From Streptomyces hiroshimensis (lineage in GTDB: Bacteria > Actinomycetota > Actinomycetes > Streptomycetales > Streptomycetaceae): a DNA stretch of 64,000 bases. Made by a program: the position numbers and the translations under genes. The notes beneath the pieces were generated by a model. The model was not told where the DNA came from. It saw nothing but the letters and a program-made list of their open reading frames with translations, and ran no database searches. Position 1 is the stretch's first letter; every line of letters begins with the position of its first letter. Location: assembly GCF_014650335.1 (NCBI RefSeq), contig NZ_BMUT01000010.1, positions 296,802 to 360,801 of the forward strand, in the 5' to 3' direction. Of the stretch, positions 17,397-25,889 are shown in pieces.

Positions 17397-18638
17397 ATGA
17401 TGGCGGGCAGGGGTTTGCGGCTCTCGGTCGCGGTGTGGGCCGTCACCCGGGCCGTGCTGCTGATGTGTGTGCTGCGGGTGTGGGTGATGCCGGGGTCGGA
17501 CGTCTCCGTCGACATCGAGGTGATCTACCAGGGCTGGTACGGGGTACTGCGCACCGGCACCTTCCCCTACGACGACGTCACCTGGCAGTACCCGCCCGCC
17601 GCGGCCCTCGCCGTGCTCGCCCCCGGCCTGCTCCCGTTCCTCGACTACGCCCCCGCCTTCTTCGTCGTGTGCTTCCTCGCGGACGCCGTCGTCTACGCGC
17701 TGCTGCTGTACGCGGTGCGGGGCGGGCGGCGCGCCGCCGCCGGGGTGTGGGTGTGGGTGGTGGGGGTCCCGCTGCTCGGCCCGATCGTCTACGCCCGCTA
17801 CGACGTGATGGTGACGGCGGTCGCGGTCGCCGCCCTGCTCGCGGCCGGTCGCCGGGCCCGGCTCTCCGGAGGGCTCGCGGCCTTCGGGGCGCTGCTGAAG
17901 GTGTGGCCGGTGCTGCTGCTGGTCGGCACGCCGCGGGGGCCCCGTACGCGGGAGGCGTGGGGCGCGGCGGCGGCGACGGCCGCGGTGCTCGGGCTGGCGT
18001 TCGCGGCGACCATGCCGGGGGCGCTGGCCTTCCTGACCTTCCAGCGGGACCGGGGCACGGAGGTGGAGTCCCTGGGCTCGCTGGTCTTCCACCTCGGGCG
18101 GCACGTCGGCTGGCACGGCCACGCGCGGCTGCACTACGGCTCGGTGGAGTTCCTCGGCCCGTACGTCCACACGATGAGCCGGCTCGCGCTGGTGCTCAGC
18201 GTGGTGGCGTTCGCCTGGCTGCTGCTGTGGCGCGTACGGGCACGCAGGTTCACGGCGTGCACGCCCTACGAGGCGGCGTTCGCATCCGTGCTCCTGTTCA
18301 CCACGACCAGCCGGGTCATCAGCCCGCAGTACGTGGTCTGGCTGCTCGGGCTCGCGGCGGTGTGCCTGACGATGGGCACGACCCGGCAGCGCCTGCCGAT
18401 CGCCCTGGTCCTGCTGGCCGCGCCGCTCACCCAGCTGGAGTTCCCGATCTGGTTCTCGCACGTGGTCGCCAGCGACAAGCTGGGCGTGGCGACGCTGACG
18501 CTGCGGAACGGGTTGCTGGTCGTGGCCACGCTGATCTCGTGCGCCCGTCTGTGGCGAGAGACGGTGTCCCTGCCGGAGGATCCCGACACACCGGATGACC
18601 CTCCCGCGGAGAAGGAACCGGCCTTGCTGGCCGGTTAG
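17397..18638 (+). CDS. Polytopic GT87/DUF2029-like membrane glycosyltransferase
   Basis: The 413-residue protein has about ten hydrophobic segments and the GT-C-type features of polyprenol-phosphate-mannose-dependent alpha-1,2-mannosyltransferases: an early acidic extracytoplasmic loop (SDVSVDIEVIYQGWY), FPYDDVTWQYPPAA, and YARYDVMVTAVAVAALL. It is divergent from pimB. Mycobacteria carry such an enzyme (Rv2181) in the same block, so a role in mannolipid or mannan elongation is plausible but inferred. Either of two adjacent ATG codons (17397, 17400) could be used. A hairpin overlaps its stop codon. Confidence 0.8.
   Translation: MMAGRGLRLSVAVWAVTRAVLLMCVLRVWVMPGSDVSVDIEVIYQGWYGVLRTGTFPYDDVTWQYPPAAALAVLAPGLLPFLDYAPAFFVVCFLADAVVYALLLYAVRGGRRAAAGVWVWVVGVPLLGPIVYARYDVMVTAVAVAALLAAGRRARLSGGLAAFGALLKVWPVLLLVGTPRGPRTREAWGAAAATAAVLGLAFAATMPGALAFLTFQRDRGTEVESLGSLVFHLGRHVGWHGHARLHYGSVEFLGPYVHTMSRLALVLSVVAFAWLLLWRVRARRFTACTPYEAAFASVLLFTTTSRVISPQYVVWLLGLAAVCLTMGTTRQRLPIALVLLAAPLTQLEFPIWFSHVVASDKLGVATLTLRNGLLVVATLISCARLWRETVSLPEDPDTPDDPPAEKEPALLAG
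18616..18636 (+). terminator. Terminator overlapping a stop codon
   Basis: AACCGGCC and GGCCGGTT pair around TTGCT; the last T of the stem is the first base of the TAG stop codon of the membrane glycosyltransferase. Confidence 0.6.
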
Positions 18639-18719
18639 CCCGCCGGTGCCGCTCCGCGCACGTCGCTCCGCGGGAGCTTGAGCCGAGTTCGTCACCGGGA
18701 CCGCTCCGCGGGGGCTTGG

Positions 18720-18892
18720 CCGGTTCGGCTCCGCCGGTCGCCGCCACGGTGGCTGATCGCCGTCGCGGCGGGAGTGAGAGGCGAGGCCTCTCGGCTTCCC
18801 GGGCAACCCCCCGGGCACCTTGCCGCAGGCAAGAAAGATCCGCCGCGACGGCGATCAGCCACAGCGGCGGTACCCGGCGGTGCCGAACCTGG
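18720..18892. repeat. Palindromic intergenic element, copy B (R-spacer-L)
   Basis: A right half (18720-18771: CCGGTTCGGCTCCGCCGGTC to CGTCGCGGCGG) is followed, after about 68 nt, by a left half (18840-18888: CCGCCGCGACGGCGATCAGC to CCGGCGGTGCCG). Inverted order compared with copy A. The region 18639-18936 between convergent genes holds nothing else that I can identify. Confidence 0.8.
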
Positions 18893-18936
18893 CTCGTCCC
18901 CGGCGTGGTCCCGGCTCCCCCGGCGGAGCGGGCCCG

Positions 18937-20250
18937 TCAGCCCGAGGCGAACTGCTCCGCGACGTACGCGCGCCACCGCGCGGTGAACTCCTGCCGCGAG
19001 ACGCCCAGAACGGAACGCAGCGCCGCCTCGACGGCGCCGTCACCGCGAGCGTGGGAGCCGACCGCGTGGTAGAACGCGACGAGCTTCTCCTCGCTCCAGC
19101 GGTCGGCGATCATGCGGCAGGCCAGCCACCCCTCCTCGTACGCGCGGGCGAGCCGCCCCGCCTCGCCGGTGAAGCCGAACTCCGCGTCGTCGGGCAGCTG
19201 CCCGGGGAGGTTGCCGGCGGCGGCCGCGCGGGACAGTTCGGGGGCGGCCTGGCGAGGGGTGCGGCCGGTGCCGCGGTAGGCGGCCCAGTCGGCGAAGCCC
19301 TCGGACAGCCACAGCGGCGTGGCCTTGGTCGTCCGGGCCCGGGTGGCGACGTGGGCGGTCTCGTGGGTGAGCACGATGCGCCGCCCGAACTCGCCGAGCA
19401 CCCCGTACGCCTCGGGGTTGACGATGATGCGGTCCGCGGGCGCGGCGGCGCCGGAGCCGCCCGCCTCGCCGGTGGTCACGGCGGCGATGCCCCGGTAGTT
19501 GGAGACGGGCGAGTCCAGGAGCGCGGCCATCCGCGCCAGCGAGGCGGGCATCTCGACCACGACCCGCCCGGGCCACTCGCGCGATCCGGCCCGCCAGGCC
19601 GCTCCCACGGCCGGGACGGCCTTGTCGGCGAGGTCGGCGAGGGCGCGCAGCCGCTCGCGGTCCTGGCCGACGCCGAGGACGAGGCTGCGCTCGCCGCGGA
19701 CGACCGTCACGGCGCCCTGCTCCCACAGCTGGCGGCCGCCGCGCCGGGCGTCGGCGGCGACGTACCACCGCCCGTCGCGCTCGACGAGGGTCAGCCGGCT
19801 GCGGGCGGTGACGGGGGCGCTGTCGTAGCCGTCCAGCCGGTAGCGCAGCTCGGCCTCGGCGGCGACGCGCCGCCCGTCCCCGGGCGCCGGGGTGAAGCCG
19901 CCCGTGCGCACCAGGCGGTAGTCCCAGGAGGCGAGCGGGACGGCCGCGAGGTTGGCGAAGACGCGCCGCTGCTCCTCCCGGTAGCCCCCGGCGGCGGGGT
20001 CGAGGGCGCTCAGGAAGGCGCTCTCGTCGCGGTTGCGGACCGCGGCGGCCCACCGGTCCAAGAGGCCCTGTACGGCCCGCTCACGGGCGTCGGAGGCTCC
20101 GGAGAGCCCTCCGGAGCAGCCGGTCAGGCCGGCCTGGAGGGCCATGAGGAGGGCCGCCAGGCAGCATGCCGCCCGGCGGGCCGGCCCACGGCCGCCCGCA
20201 CGTGTGCCCCCGCGTCCGCTCCTCCACCACCGGCCCGTCACGTCCCGCAT
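18937..20250 (-). CDS. Secreted lipoprotein with HExxH metallopeptidase-like domain
   Basis: The 437-residue protein has a signal peptide ending in the lipobox LTGC (Cys about 45), a nuclear-transport-factor-like middle region (ERAVQGLLDRWAAAVRNRDESAF) and a C-terminal domain with RIIVNPEAYG, LTHETAHVATRA (zinc HExxH) and WLSEGFADWAAY (second Glu). This is the pattern of gluzincin-type peptidases of the M1-like DUF superfamily. It probably acts at the outer face of the membrane. Substrate unknown. It lies upstream of, and 41 nt from, the end of an NlpC/P60 gene in the same direction. Confidence 0.8.
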   Translation of the reverse strand: MRDVTGRWWRSGRGGTRAGGRGPARRAACCLAALLMALQAGLTGCSGGLSGASDARERAVQGLLDRWAAAVRNRDESAFLSALDPAAGGYREEQRRVFANLAAVPLASWDYRLVRTGGFTPAPGDGRRVAAEAELRYRLDGYDSAPVTARSRLTLVERDGRWYVAADARRGGRQLWEQGAVTVVRGERSLVLGVGQDRERLRALADLADKAVPAVGAAWRAGSREWPGRVVVEMPASLARMAALLDSPVSNYRGIAAVTTGEAGGSGAAAPADRIIVNPEAYGVLGEFGRRIVLTHETAHVATRARTTKATPLWLSEGFADWAAYRGTGRTPRQAAPELSRAAAAGNLPGQLPDDAEFGFTGEAGRLARAYEEGWLACRMIADRWSEEKLVAFYHAVGSHARGDGAVEAALRSVLGVSRQEFTARWRAYVAEQFASG

Positions 20251-20291
20251 CGTACGAGCCGCGCGCCCCCGGGGGCGCGCTCAGGGCGCGC

Positions 20292-21362
20292 TCACGGCCG
20301 GGTCACGGACGAAATCGGCATCATGTTGGCCGGGTCGTAGCGCACCCGGGCGCCCGGGTAGGGCGCGTGCACGACCTGGCCGTTGCCGACGTACATGCCG
20401 ACGTGGCTGGCGTCGTCGCGGTAGATGACCAGGTCGCCGGGGCGCGCCTCGGACAGCGGGATGTGCCGTCCGGCGTTGCGCTGCGCCTGGGAGGTGCGGG
20501 GCAGCCCGACCCCGGCCCGCCCGTAGGCCCACTGCATGAGCCCGGAGCAGTCGAAGGCCCCCGGCCCGTTCGCGCCCCAGGCGTAGGGCGAGCCCACGGC
20601 GGAGCGGGCGGCCATGGCGGCCGCGGCGCCGCGGGAGGAGGCGGCGGCGAGGTCCTGCAGCCCGCCGAGGAGGCCGCCTTCCGAGCGCTCCAGCTGACGG
20701 GTGCCGCCGGAGCGCGAGGCCCGTGCGTAGGCCTCCCGGTCGGCCGTCGGCAGGGCGTTCAGGAGGCGGCGCGCGGTGGCGAGCTTCCCTTCGACCTCGC
20801 GCTTGTGGTGCTCGACGGCCTTGCGGGTCTCCTCCAGCTCGCCGAGCATCCGCGCGGCCTCGCTGCGCTCCTGACGCAGGGCCCGCTGGGCCCCCATGAG
20901 GGCCTTGAGCTGCTCGCTCTGGCGGTCGGAGACGCGGTCGAGGGTGGCGGCGCGGTCCAGGTAGCCGTCGGGGTCGGAGGAGAGGAGCAGCTGGAGGGCG
21001 GGGTCGACGGCGCCGCTGCGGTACTGGGCGGCGGCGATCATGCCGAGGGCGGTGCGCATGTGGTTGACGCGCTCCTGGCCGCGGGCCACGCGGTCGGTGG
21101 CCTCGGCGACCTTCCTGCGGAGCTCGCCGGCGCGCTCGCCCGCTTCGTTGAACTTCTCGGTGGCCCGCTCGGCCTGCTCGTAGAGCCGGTCGACCTGCGT
21201 CTTGACGGTCCCGCCGGACCGGTCGTCGCGGGCGGTGTCGCCGGGCCGTGCTCCGGCCGGGGGCGCCATCGCAGCCGCTGCCGTGGCCACGGCGGCGGAC
21301 AGGACGGTGACCCGGACGGTCTGGGTGAGACCGGACTGCGAAGAACGGCGATGGGACGCCAC
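20292..21362 (-). CDS. NlpC/P60 peptidoglycan endopeptidase with coiled-coil N-terminus
   Basis: The 356-residue secreted hydrolase has a signal region (VRVTVLSAAVATAAAAMAPPAGA), a long coiled coil (about residues 50-230) and a C-terminal NlpC/P60 domain: catalytic Cys in AFDCSGLMQWAYG, His in DASHVGMYVG and third residue His in VVHAPYPG. It should cut peptide stems of the cell wall. The GTG at 21362 gives MASHRRSSQSG, matching the start of its neighbour paralog. The two paralogs share the motif AAQYRSGAVDP and LLSSDPDGYLD and are probably an ancestral duplication. Rv2190c (RipC) is the mycobacterial positional counterpart. Confidence 0.9.
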   Translation of the reverse strand: MASHRRSSQSGLTQTVRVTVLSAAVATAAAAMAPPAGARPGDTARDDRSGGTVKTQVDRLYEQAERATEKFNEAGERAGELRRKVAEATDRVARGQERVNHMRTALGMIAAAQYRSGAVDPALQLLLSSDPDGYLDRAATLDRVSDRQSEQLKALMGAQRALRQERSEAARMLGELEETRKAVEHHKREVEGKLATARRLLNALPTADREAYARASRSGGTRQLERSEGGLLGGLQDLAAASSRGAAAAMAARSAVGSPYAWGANGPGAFDCSGLMQWAYGRAGVGLPRTSQAQRNAGRHIPLSEARPGDLVIYRDDASHVGMYVGNGQVVHAPYPGARVRYDPANMMPISSVTRP

Positions 21363-21431
21363 GGGCTGCCGCACTCCCTTCCTTGCTGCACTGTGGGCGC
21401 GGTTCCGGGCGTGCCGGTGCCGCAGCGCCAG

Positions 21432-21461
21432 ACAGTAGCGGCGTGCTCACCCCGCGTTCAA
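21432..21461 (-). promoter_or_regulatory. Promoter TTGAAC-N18-TACTGT of the first NlpC/P60 gene
   Basis: On the minus strand TTGAAC (21456-21461) and TACTGT (21432-21437) are separated by 18 nt, upstream of the GTG at 21362. The -35 hexamer and spacer length are the same as for the second NlpC/P60 gene. Confidence 0.65.
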
Positions 21462-21496
21462 AGACCTCGCGGGGTGGGAATGGGACGAGAATGCGT

Positions 21497-21532
21497 ACGC
21501 CCCGCCGGAGACGCAGGTCACCGGCGGGGCGT
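21497..21532 (-). terminator. Terminator between the two NlpC/P60 genes
   Basis: A perfect 12-bp stem (ACGCCCCGCCGG with CCGGCGGGGCGT, 12-nt loop) lies downstream of the 21609-22670 gene and upstream of the next promoter, so each paralog is its own transcription unit. Confidence 0.75.
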
Positions 21533-21608
21533 GGAGTCAGCGAGGGCCACCGCGATTCGCCCGAACGGGCGGCGGGTCAGCCATTCGGCCCAGTCGCGGG
21601 CCGGTCCG

Positions 21609-22670
21609 TCAGCCTATGCGGACGCCGAACTGGAAGGGCATGTTGCCCATCGACTCGTAGCGGACGTTCGCGCCCGGCTTCGGGGCGTGCAGGGTCATGC
21701 CGTTGCCCGCGTAGAGGCCGATGTGGTGCAGGTCGCCGTAGAAGAGCACCAGGTCGCCGGGCTTGAGCTGGCTCTGGTCGTAGATGCGGGTACCGGCGTT
21801 GGCCTGGTCCTGCGAGATGCGCGGCAGGGTGACGCCGGCCTGCGCGTAGGCCCAGCCGGTCAGCCCCGAGCAGTCGAAGGAGCCCGGGCCGGTCGCGCCC
21901 CAGACGTAGGGGGAGCCGATCTTGCCCTGGGCGGCGGCGAGGGCTGCGGCGGCGCGGCCGGAGGTGGGCACGTCCTTGCCGAGGTCGGGGCGGGCGCTGT
22001 CGCGTCCGGCGCGGGCGCCGTCGCCGCTCTTGCCGCCGTCGGCCTTCTCCTTCTCGCCGAGGACCTCGGCGCGCTCCGCGGCGGTGAGGGTGTTGAGCTG
22101 TTCCTTGGCCGCGGCGAGCTTCTCCTGGACGGATTCCTTCTGCTCGCCCAGCACCTTGCGGGTCTCCGCGAGGTCCTTGAGCTTGCCGCTGGCTTCCTGG
22201 CGCTGCTGCTTGAGCGCGCGCTGCTTCTCGGAGATCTGCTTGAGGGTGTCGGCCTGCTTGGCGCTCACCTGGTTGAGCGTGGAGGCCTTCTCCAGGTAGC
22301 TGTCCGGGTCGGAGGAGAGCAGCAGCTGCAGCGAGGGGTCGACGGCGCCGCTGCGGTACTGCGCGGTGGCCAGCGAACCGAGGCTGTTGCGCAGCTTGTT
22401 GATCTCCTCCTGGCCGCGGGCGACCTTGTCCTGGAGATCGGTGACCTGCTTGTCGAGCTTGTCCTGCTTCTCCTTGGCCCCGTTGTACTTCTCCGTGGCC
22501 TGCTCGGCCTCGTCGTAGTACTTGTCGACCTTCTCCTTGACCTCCGCCTTGGAGGCCTTGGGATCGGCGTGCGCGGCCTGCGAGGTGAGGGCGACGGCCG
22601 CCGCGGCGGTCGCGGTCAGCACGGTCACCCGGGCGCGGCCCGGCTGCTTGGGTCGACGGTGGGACGCCAC
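21609..22670 (-). CDS. NlpC/P60 peptidoglycan endopeptidase, second paralog
   Basis: The 353-residue secreted hydrolase has a signal region (RARVTVLTATAAAAVALTSQAAHA), a coiled coil (about residues 35-220) and an NlpC/P60 domain with Cys in SFDCSGLTGWAYA, His in DLHHIGLYAG and His in TLHAPKPG. The GTG at 22670 gives MASHRRPKQPG. Family members of this shape (RipA/RipC-like) separate daughter-cell walls; the coiled coil is usually regulatory. It has its own promoter with a direct repeat upstream. An Ala/Gly/Lys linker separates coil and catalytic domain. Confidence 0.9.
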   Translation of the reverse strand: MASHRRPKQPGRARVTVLTATAAAAVALTSQAAHADPKASKAEVKEKVDKYYDEAEQATEKYNGAKEKQDKLDKQVTDLQDKVARGQEEINKLRNSLGSLATAQYRSGAVDPSLQLLLSSDPDSYLEKASTLNQVSAKQADTLKQISEKQRALKQQRQEASGKLKDLAETRKVLGEQKESVQEKLAAAKEQLNTLTAAERAEVLGEKEKADGGKSGDGARAGRDSARPDLGKDVPTSGRAAAALAAAQGKIGSPYVWGATGPGSFDCSGLTGWAYAQAGVTLPRISQDQANAGTRIYDQSQLKPGDLVLFYGDLHHIGLYAGNGMTLHAPKPGANVRYESMGNMPFQFGVRIG

Positions 22671-22783
22671 GGAGACGGGCTCCTTCTTCCTCGGCCGCCA
22701 CCGCGCGCCGAAGGCGGCGGTCCGGGCGGGACCTTCACCGTCACCCCGAATGGATGATCGACCGGGCGAAGGTTCGAGGCCCG

Positions 22784-22847
22784 ACCTTAGTGACCCCGGA
22801 GTGATCCGTTCAAATCCTCAACAGAAAAATCTCCTGCCTCAACAGAA
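22784..22847 (-). promoter_or_regulatory. Promoter TTGAAC-N18-TAAGGT with upstream direct repeats
   Basis: On the minus strand TTGAAC (22808-22813) and TAAGGT (22784-22789) flank an 18-nt spacer, about 115 nt before the second NlpC/P60 gene. Just upstream the 11-mer TTCTGTTGAGG occurs twice (22837-22847 and 22816-22826), exactly 21 nt apart, as expected for an activator contacting one face of the helix. Confidence 0.7.
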
Positions 22848-22888
22848 GCTTTACCAACATGACACAGCCGGTGATGGCGGCTTGACGG

Positions 22889-24268
22889 TCAGGTACGGGC
22901 AAGTCGCTTGAGGAGCAGGGCCGATGCGACCGGCCGGGCGCCCGCCTTCGCGACGCCGTCGGCGACCTCACGGTCGGTGGAGACCACCACGACCGGACGG
23001 CCCGGCGGCTCGGCCCGCACCAGCTGGCGGATGAGCTCATCCGCGGTCACCCCGGGCTTGCTGAAGAGCACCCGGACCCCGCGCGGCGGCGCGAGCAGCA
23101 CCGGCGCGGCCAGCTCGGCCCCGTCGAAGACGCACGTCACCTCGGCGCCCGTCTGCGCGGCCAGCATCGCGAGCCCGCCCAGCAGCCGCAGCCGCTGCTT
23201 GTCCAGCGGCATCGTCGGATAGCCGGTCTTGGTGACGTTGTAGCCGTCGACCACGAGGTGCGCCTGAGGCAGCGCCAGCAGCTGGTCCAGCAGCGCCGGA
23301 TCGGTCTCGGACAGGGCGCGCGTGGCGATGTCCTTCGGCGTCATCCGGCCCGGCTCCACGGCGTCCACGGTGTCCGCGGGGTGTACGGAGGCGGGCGGCA
23401 GCGCCAGCTCGCGGCGCAGCCCCTGCGCCGCGTCCAGGACCGTGTCCAGCAGCAGCCGCAGGCGCATGTCCTCCACGCTGCGGCCCTCGCGCACCGCCCG
23501 GCGGCTCGCCTCCAGCGCGGCCTCGGCCTCCGACAGCCGCGTCTTGAGCCGGCGGGTCTCCCCCAGCGCGGCGGCCTTCTCGGCCGCGCCCGCCGCCCGG
23601 ACGGACTCCAGCTCGGCCTCGGCCTTGCGCAGGGCGGCCTCGCCGCGCCGCACATCGGCGACGGCGCTGCGCAGCTTGCGCTGCAGCGCATCGGACTCCC
23701 TGCGGGCCGCCTCCAGCTCGGCGCGGATCCGCTCGGTCTCGGACCGCGCCGCGGCCCGGGCCTCCGCCAGCTCCTCGCGCAGCCGCCGCAGTTCGCGCTG
23801 GGCCTCCTCGCCCGCGCGCTCCGCGGTCGCCCGCAGGGCCTCCTCGCCGGCCGCCGTCACGAGCTTGACCCAGCCCGTGGGCCGCAGCACGTAGGCCATG
23901 GCGGCCACGTCCTCCGGATCGGCGGCCGCCGGCGGCGAACCGGCGTCCAGCGCCTCGGCGAGCTCGGAGCCCGTCTCACGCAGCCTGGCCGAGATGCGCT
24001 GGCGGAACGCGGGGTCGTTCTCCACCGCCGCGGCCATCGCATTGCCCGCGAACTTGGCCCGCCGGCTCGGCGTGAACCGGGCGTACTGCCGCAGCGCCGC
24101 CGGGAGTTCGGCCACGGTCAGGCCGCCGAACGCCTCCGCCACCAGGCCGATGACCCGGCGTCGCACGCCTTCCGGCAACGGACGGTCGAGCACCTCGGCA
24201 GCGCCGTCGGTCCCACCGGTGTCACCAGGCCCACCGGCCGCCTCCGCGCCACCCGTGTGCTCCACCAC
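22889..24268 (-). CDS. NYN-domain (YacP/Rae1-like) putative RNase with coiled-coil N-terminus
   Basis: The 459-residue protein has an N-terminal helical domain (about 30-130), a long coiled coil (about 140-260, rich in Glu/Arg/Ala) and a C-terminal PIN-like NYN domain starting HLVVDGYNVTKTGYP, with acidic residues in TCVFDGAEL and VVSTDREVADG. NYN domains are metal-dependent RNases; YacP/Rae1 of Firmicutes cuts mRNA in the ribosome. The coiled coil is extra compared with those short proteins. Neighbour genes do not specify its target. Confidence 0.82.
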   Translation of the reverse strand: MVEHTGGAEAAGGPGDTGGTDGAAEVLDRPLPEGVRRRVIGLVAEAFGGLTVAELPAALRQYARFTPSRRAKFAGNAMAAAVENDPAFRQRISARLRETGSELAEALDAGSPPAAADPEDVAAMAYVLRPTGWVKLVTAAGEEALRATAERAGEEAQRELRRLREELAEARAAARSETERIRAELEAARRESDALQRKLRSAVADVRRGEAALRKAEAELESVRAAGAAEKAAALGETRRLKTRLSEAEAALEASRRAVREGRSVEDMRLRLLLDTVLDAAQGLRRELALPPASVHPADTVDAVEPGRMTPKDIATRALSETDPALLDQLLALPQAHLVVDGYNVTKTGYPTMPLDKQRLRLLGGLAMLAAQTGAEVTCVFDGAELAAPVLLAPPRGVRVLFSKPGVTADELIRQLVRAEPPGRPVVVVSTDREVADGVAKAGARPVASALLLKRLART

Positions 24269-24287
24269 CGCTCACCGCTCCCGTTCT

Positions 24288-24554
24288 TCAGGCCTTTGCG
24301 CCCGGCCGGTCCACCAGCTCGACCTGGTCGACCGCGTTGCACCAGCGGCAACGCACGGACTCGATCGTCTCACTGACCACCTCGCGTTCCTCCACGTGCG
24401 GCTCACCGGAGAGGTCGAGATGGACGAATTCCACGGCTTTGGTCGTACGTGTCACATCGAACCGGGTGAGATTGCCGCACAGAGCGCAGCGCCACCGGGT
24501 GCCGGCCGCCGGCTGGGGAACGCCCATCGTCTCGTCCGTCCTCATCAAGTCCAT
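24288..24554 (-). CDS. Small zinc-ribbon hypothetical protein
   Basis: The protein of up to 88 residues contains two CxxC knuckles, CALCG near the N-terminus and CRWCN about 45 residues later, separated by beta-rich sequence (VEFVHLDLSGEPH). That is the layout of a zinc-binding single domain. The start is unclear: ATG at 24554, at 24545 or at the internal ATG coding MGVPQPAAG are all possible. It is 19 nt upstream of the NYN gene and in the same direction, so the pair is probably co-transcribed and may both act on RNA. Function unknown. Confidence 0.7.
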   Translation of the reverse strand: MDLMRTDETMGVPQPAAGTRWRCALCGNLTRFDVTRTTKAVEFVHLDLSGEPHVEEREVVSETIESVRCRWCNAVDQVELVDRPGAKA

Positions 24555-24679
24555 CGAACTGCGGGTGTGCTTCCCGTAACCCTACGGCCTGATGGTCATG
24601 CGGCGCGGAGTGCGGGCCCGCTTCGACGGCCCGGCGAGGCACTCTGTGCGCTTTGCTGCCCGTACGTCATGATCTGCTC

Positions 24680-25396
24680 ATGTTCGGAAAGGCCGGAAAG
24701 GCTCCCCTGGTCACCTACGGCCTCATCGGCGCCTGCTGCGCGGTGTTCCTGCTGGGCCCCGCGGCGGGCCTCACCGCGCCCCTGGCCGGCGGCCACGGCA
24801 GCGGCAGCAATCTGCTGGCCGCCCAGACCGCCTACTTCGAACGCTGGGGTGTGGTGCCCCTGAAGCTCTGGCACGGGCCGCCGGCGGAGCTGATCACCCC
24901 GCTCACCGCGCTCTTCGTGCACGGCAACTGGCTGCATCTGCTCGGGAACATGCTCTTCCTCTATGTCTTCGGCGCCATGGCCGAAAACCGCATGGGACGC
25001 GGACCCTTCGCCCTCTTCTACCTCACCGCCGGAGTGCTGGCCCTGCTCGGCTACGCGGCCGCGCACGCCGCCTCCGACCGCACGCTCGTCGGCGCCTCCG
25101 GCGCGATCTCCGGGGTCCTCGGAGCCTTCCTCTACCTCTTCCCCCGGGCCCGCGTCACCAGTCTCTTCCCGTTCCTCTTCTTCCTGCCGCTGCGGTTCCC
25201 CGCCTGGGCCGTGCTGCTGTTCTGGTTCGCCCTGCAGTGGGTGGCCGCCCGCACGGCCGGCGACCGCCCCGGCGTCGCCTACCTCGCCCACGTCGTGGGC
25301 TTCGCGCTGGGCTTCCTGTACGCGTGGGCGAGGTACGGACGTGCGACTAGAGTGAAGCGGGGCTGCCCCCCGACCCCCGATAGGAGCCCGCAGTGA
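24680..25396 (+). CDS. Rhomboid-family intramembrane serine protease
   Basis: The 238-residue membrane protein has six or more hydrophobic segments, the loop WLHLLGNMLFLYVFG (Asn and His of the rhomboid L1/TM2 region), nucleophile Ser in VGASGAISGVLG and catalytic His in AYLAHVVGFALGF. The catalytic dyad is complete. I choose ATG 24680 (MFGKAGKAPLVTYG); an upstream TTG would add a short unconserved stretch. Its TGA overlaps the GTG of the next gene (GTGA), so the two are translationally coupled. Substrate unknown. Confidence 0.88.
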   Translation: MFGKAGKAPLVTYGLIGACCAVFLLGPAAGLTAPLAGGHGSGSNLLAAQTAYFERWGVVPLKLWHGPPAELITPLTALFVHGNWLHLLGNMLFLYVFGAMAENRMGRGPFALFYLTAGVLALLGYAAAHAASDRTLVGASGAISGVLGAFLYLFPRARVTSLFPFLFFLPLRFPAWAVLLFWFALQWVAARTAGDRPGVAYLAHVVGFALGFLYAWARYGRATRVKRGCPPTPDRSPQ

Positions 25397-25674
25397 TCAC
25401 CTCGATCGTGCTGATCAAGACCGACGTCGACCGGATCCCCGAGATCGCCGAGCAGATCGCCGCGATCGAGGGAGTGAGCGAGGTGTACTCGGTGACGGGT
25501 GCGCACGATCTGATCGCCATGGTGCGGGTGGCCCGGCACGACGACCTGGCGGACGTCATCCCGGGCAGGATCAGCAAGGTCCCGGGCGTCGCGTCGACGG
25601 AGACGCACATCGCGTTCCGCACGTACTCGCAGCACGACCTCGAAGCGGCGTTCGCCATCGGCCTGGAGTCGTAG
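25393..25674 (+). CDS. Stand-alone Lrp/AsnC ligand-binding (RAM) domain protein
   Basis: The 93-residue protein is only the RAM sensor domain (MITSIVLIKTDVDRIPEIAE, VTGAHDLIAMVRV, IPGRISKVPGVASTETHIAF). There is no helix-turn-helix, so it cannot bind DNA alone. Such proteins oligomerise and bind amino acids, and may act on a partner Lrp protein. GGAG stands 7 nt before the GTG, which overlaps the rhomboid stop. Whether the rhomboid and the RAM domain share a function is unknown. Confidence 0.88.
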   Translation: MITSIVLIKTDVDRIPEIAEQIAAIEGVSEVYSVTGAHDLIAMVRVARHDDLADVIPGRISKVPGVASTETHIAFRTYSQHDLEAAFAIGLES

Positions 25675-25680
25675 GCCGAG

Positions 25681-25862
25681 GCCGGTTCACTACCGCCGGT
25701 CACCTCCGGTGGGGGTTACACGCCGTCGCGGCGGATAAAGAAGCCCCGGCCCCGCCCTTTCACCGTTTCCCCCTGCCGGGGGCCGGGGGCTCGCCCCAGG
25801 GAACTCCCCCGCCGCAGCGGCGCTCAGCCCCCACTGGTGTGACCGGCGGTGCCGGACCGGGC
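25681..25862. repeat. Palindromic intergenic element, copy C (R-spacer-L)
   Basis: A right half (25681-25734, ending CGCCGTCGCGGCGG) and a left half (25809-25858, CCGCCGCAGCGGCG to CCGGCGGTGCCGG) flank a 74-nt spacer that has its own GC-rich hairpin around CCCCGGC and GCCGGGGGC. It fills nearly all of the gap between two convergent genes. Confidence 0.82.
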
Positions 25863-25889
25863 GCAACCTGCGATTCCGGCAACCCGCCG

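Noticed and set aside
22671..22800. A ydaO (c-di-AMP) riboswitch ahead of the NlpC/P60 gene, as known for some Streptomyces wall hydrolases
   Set aside because: The leader lacks the conserved ydaO blocks and is only about 110 nt; a promoter with direct repeats explains the region better.
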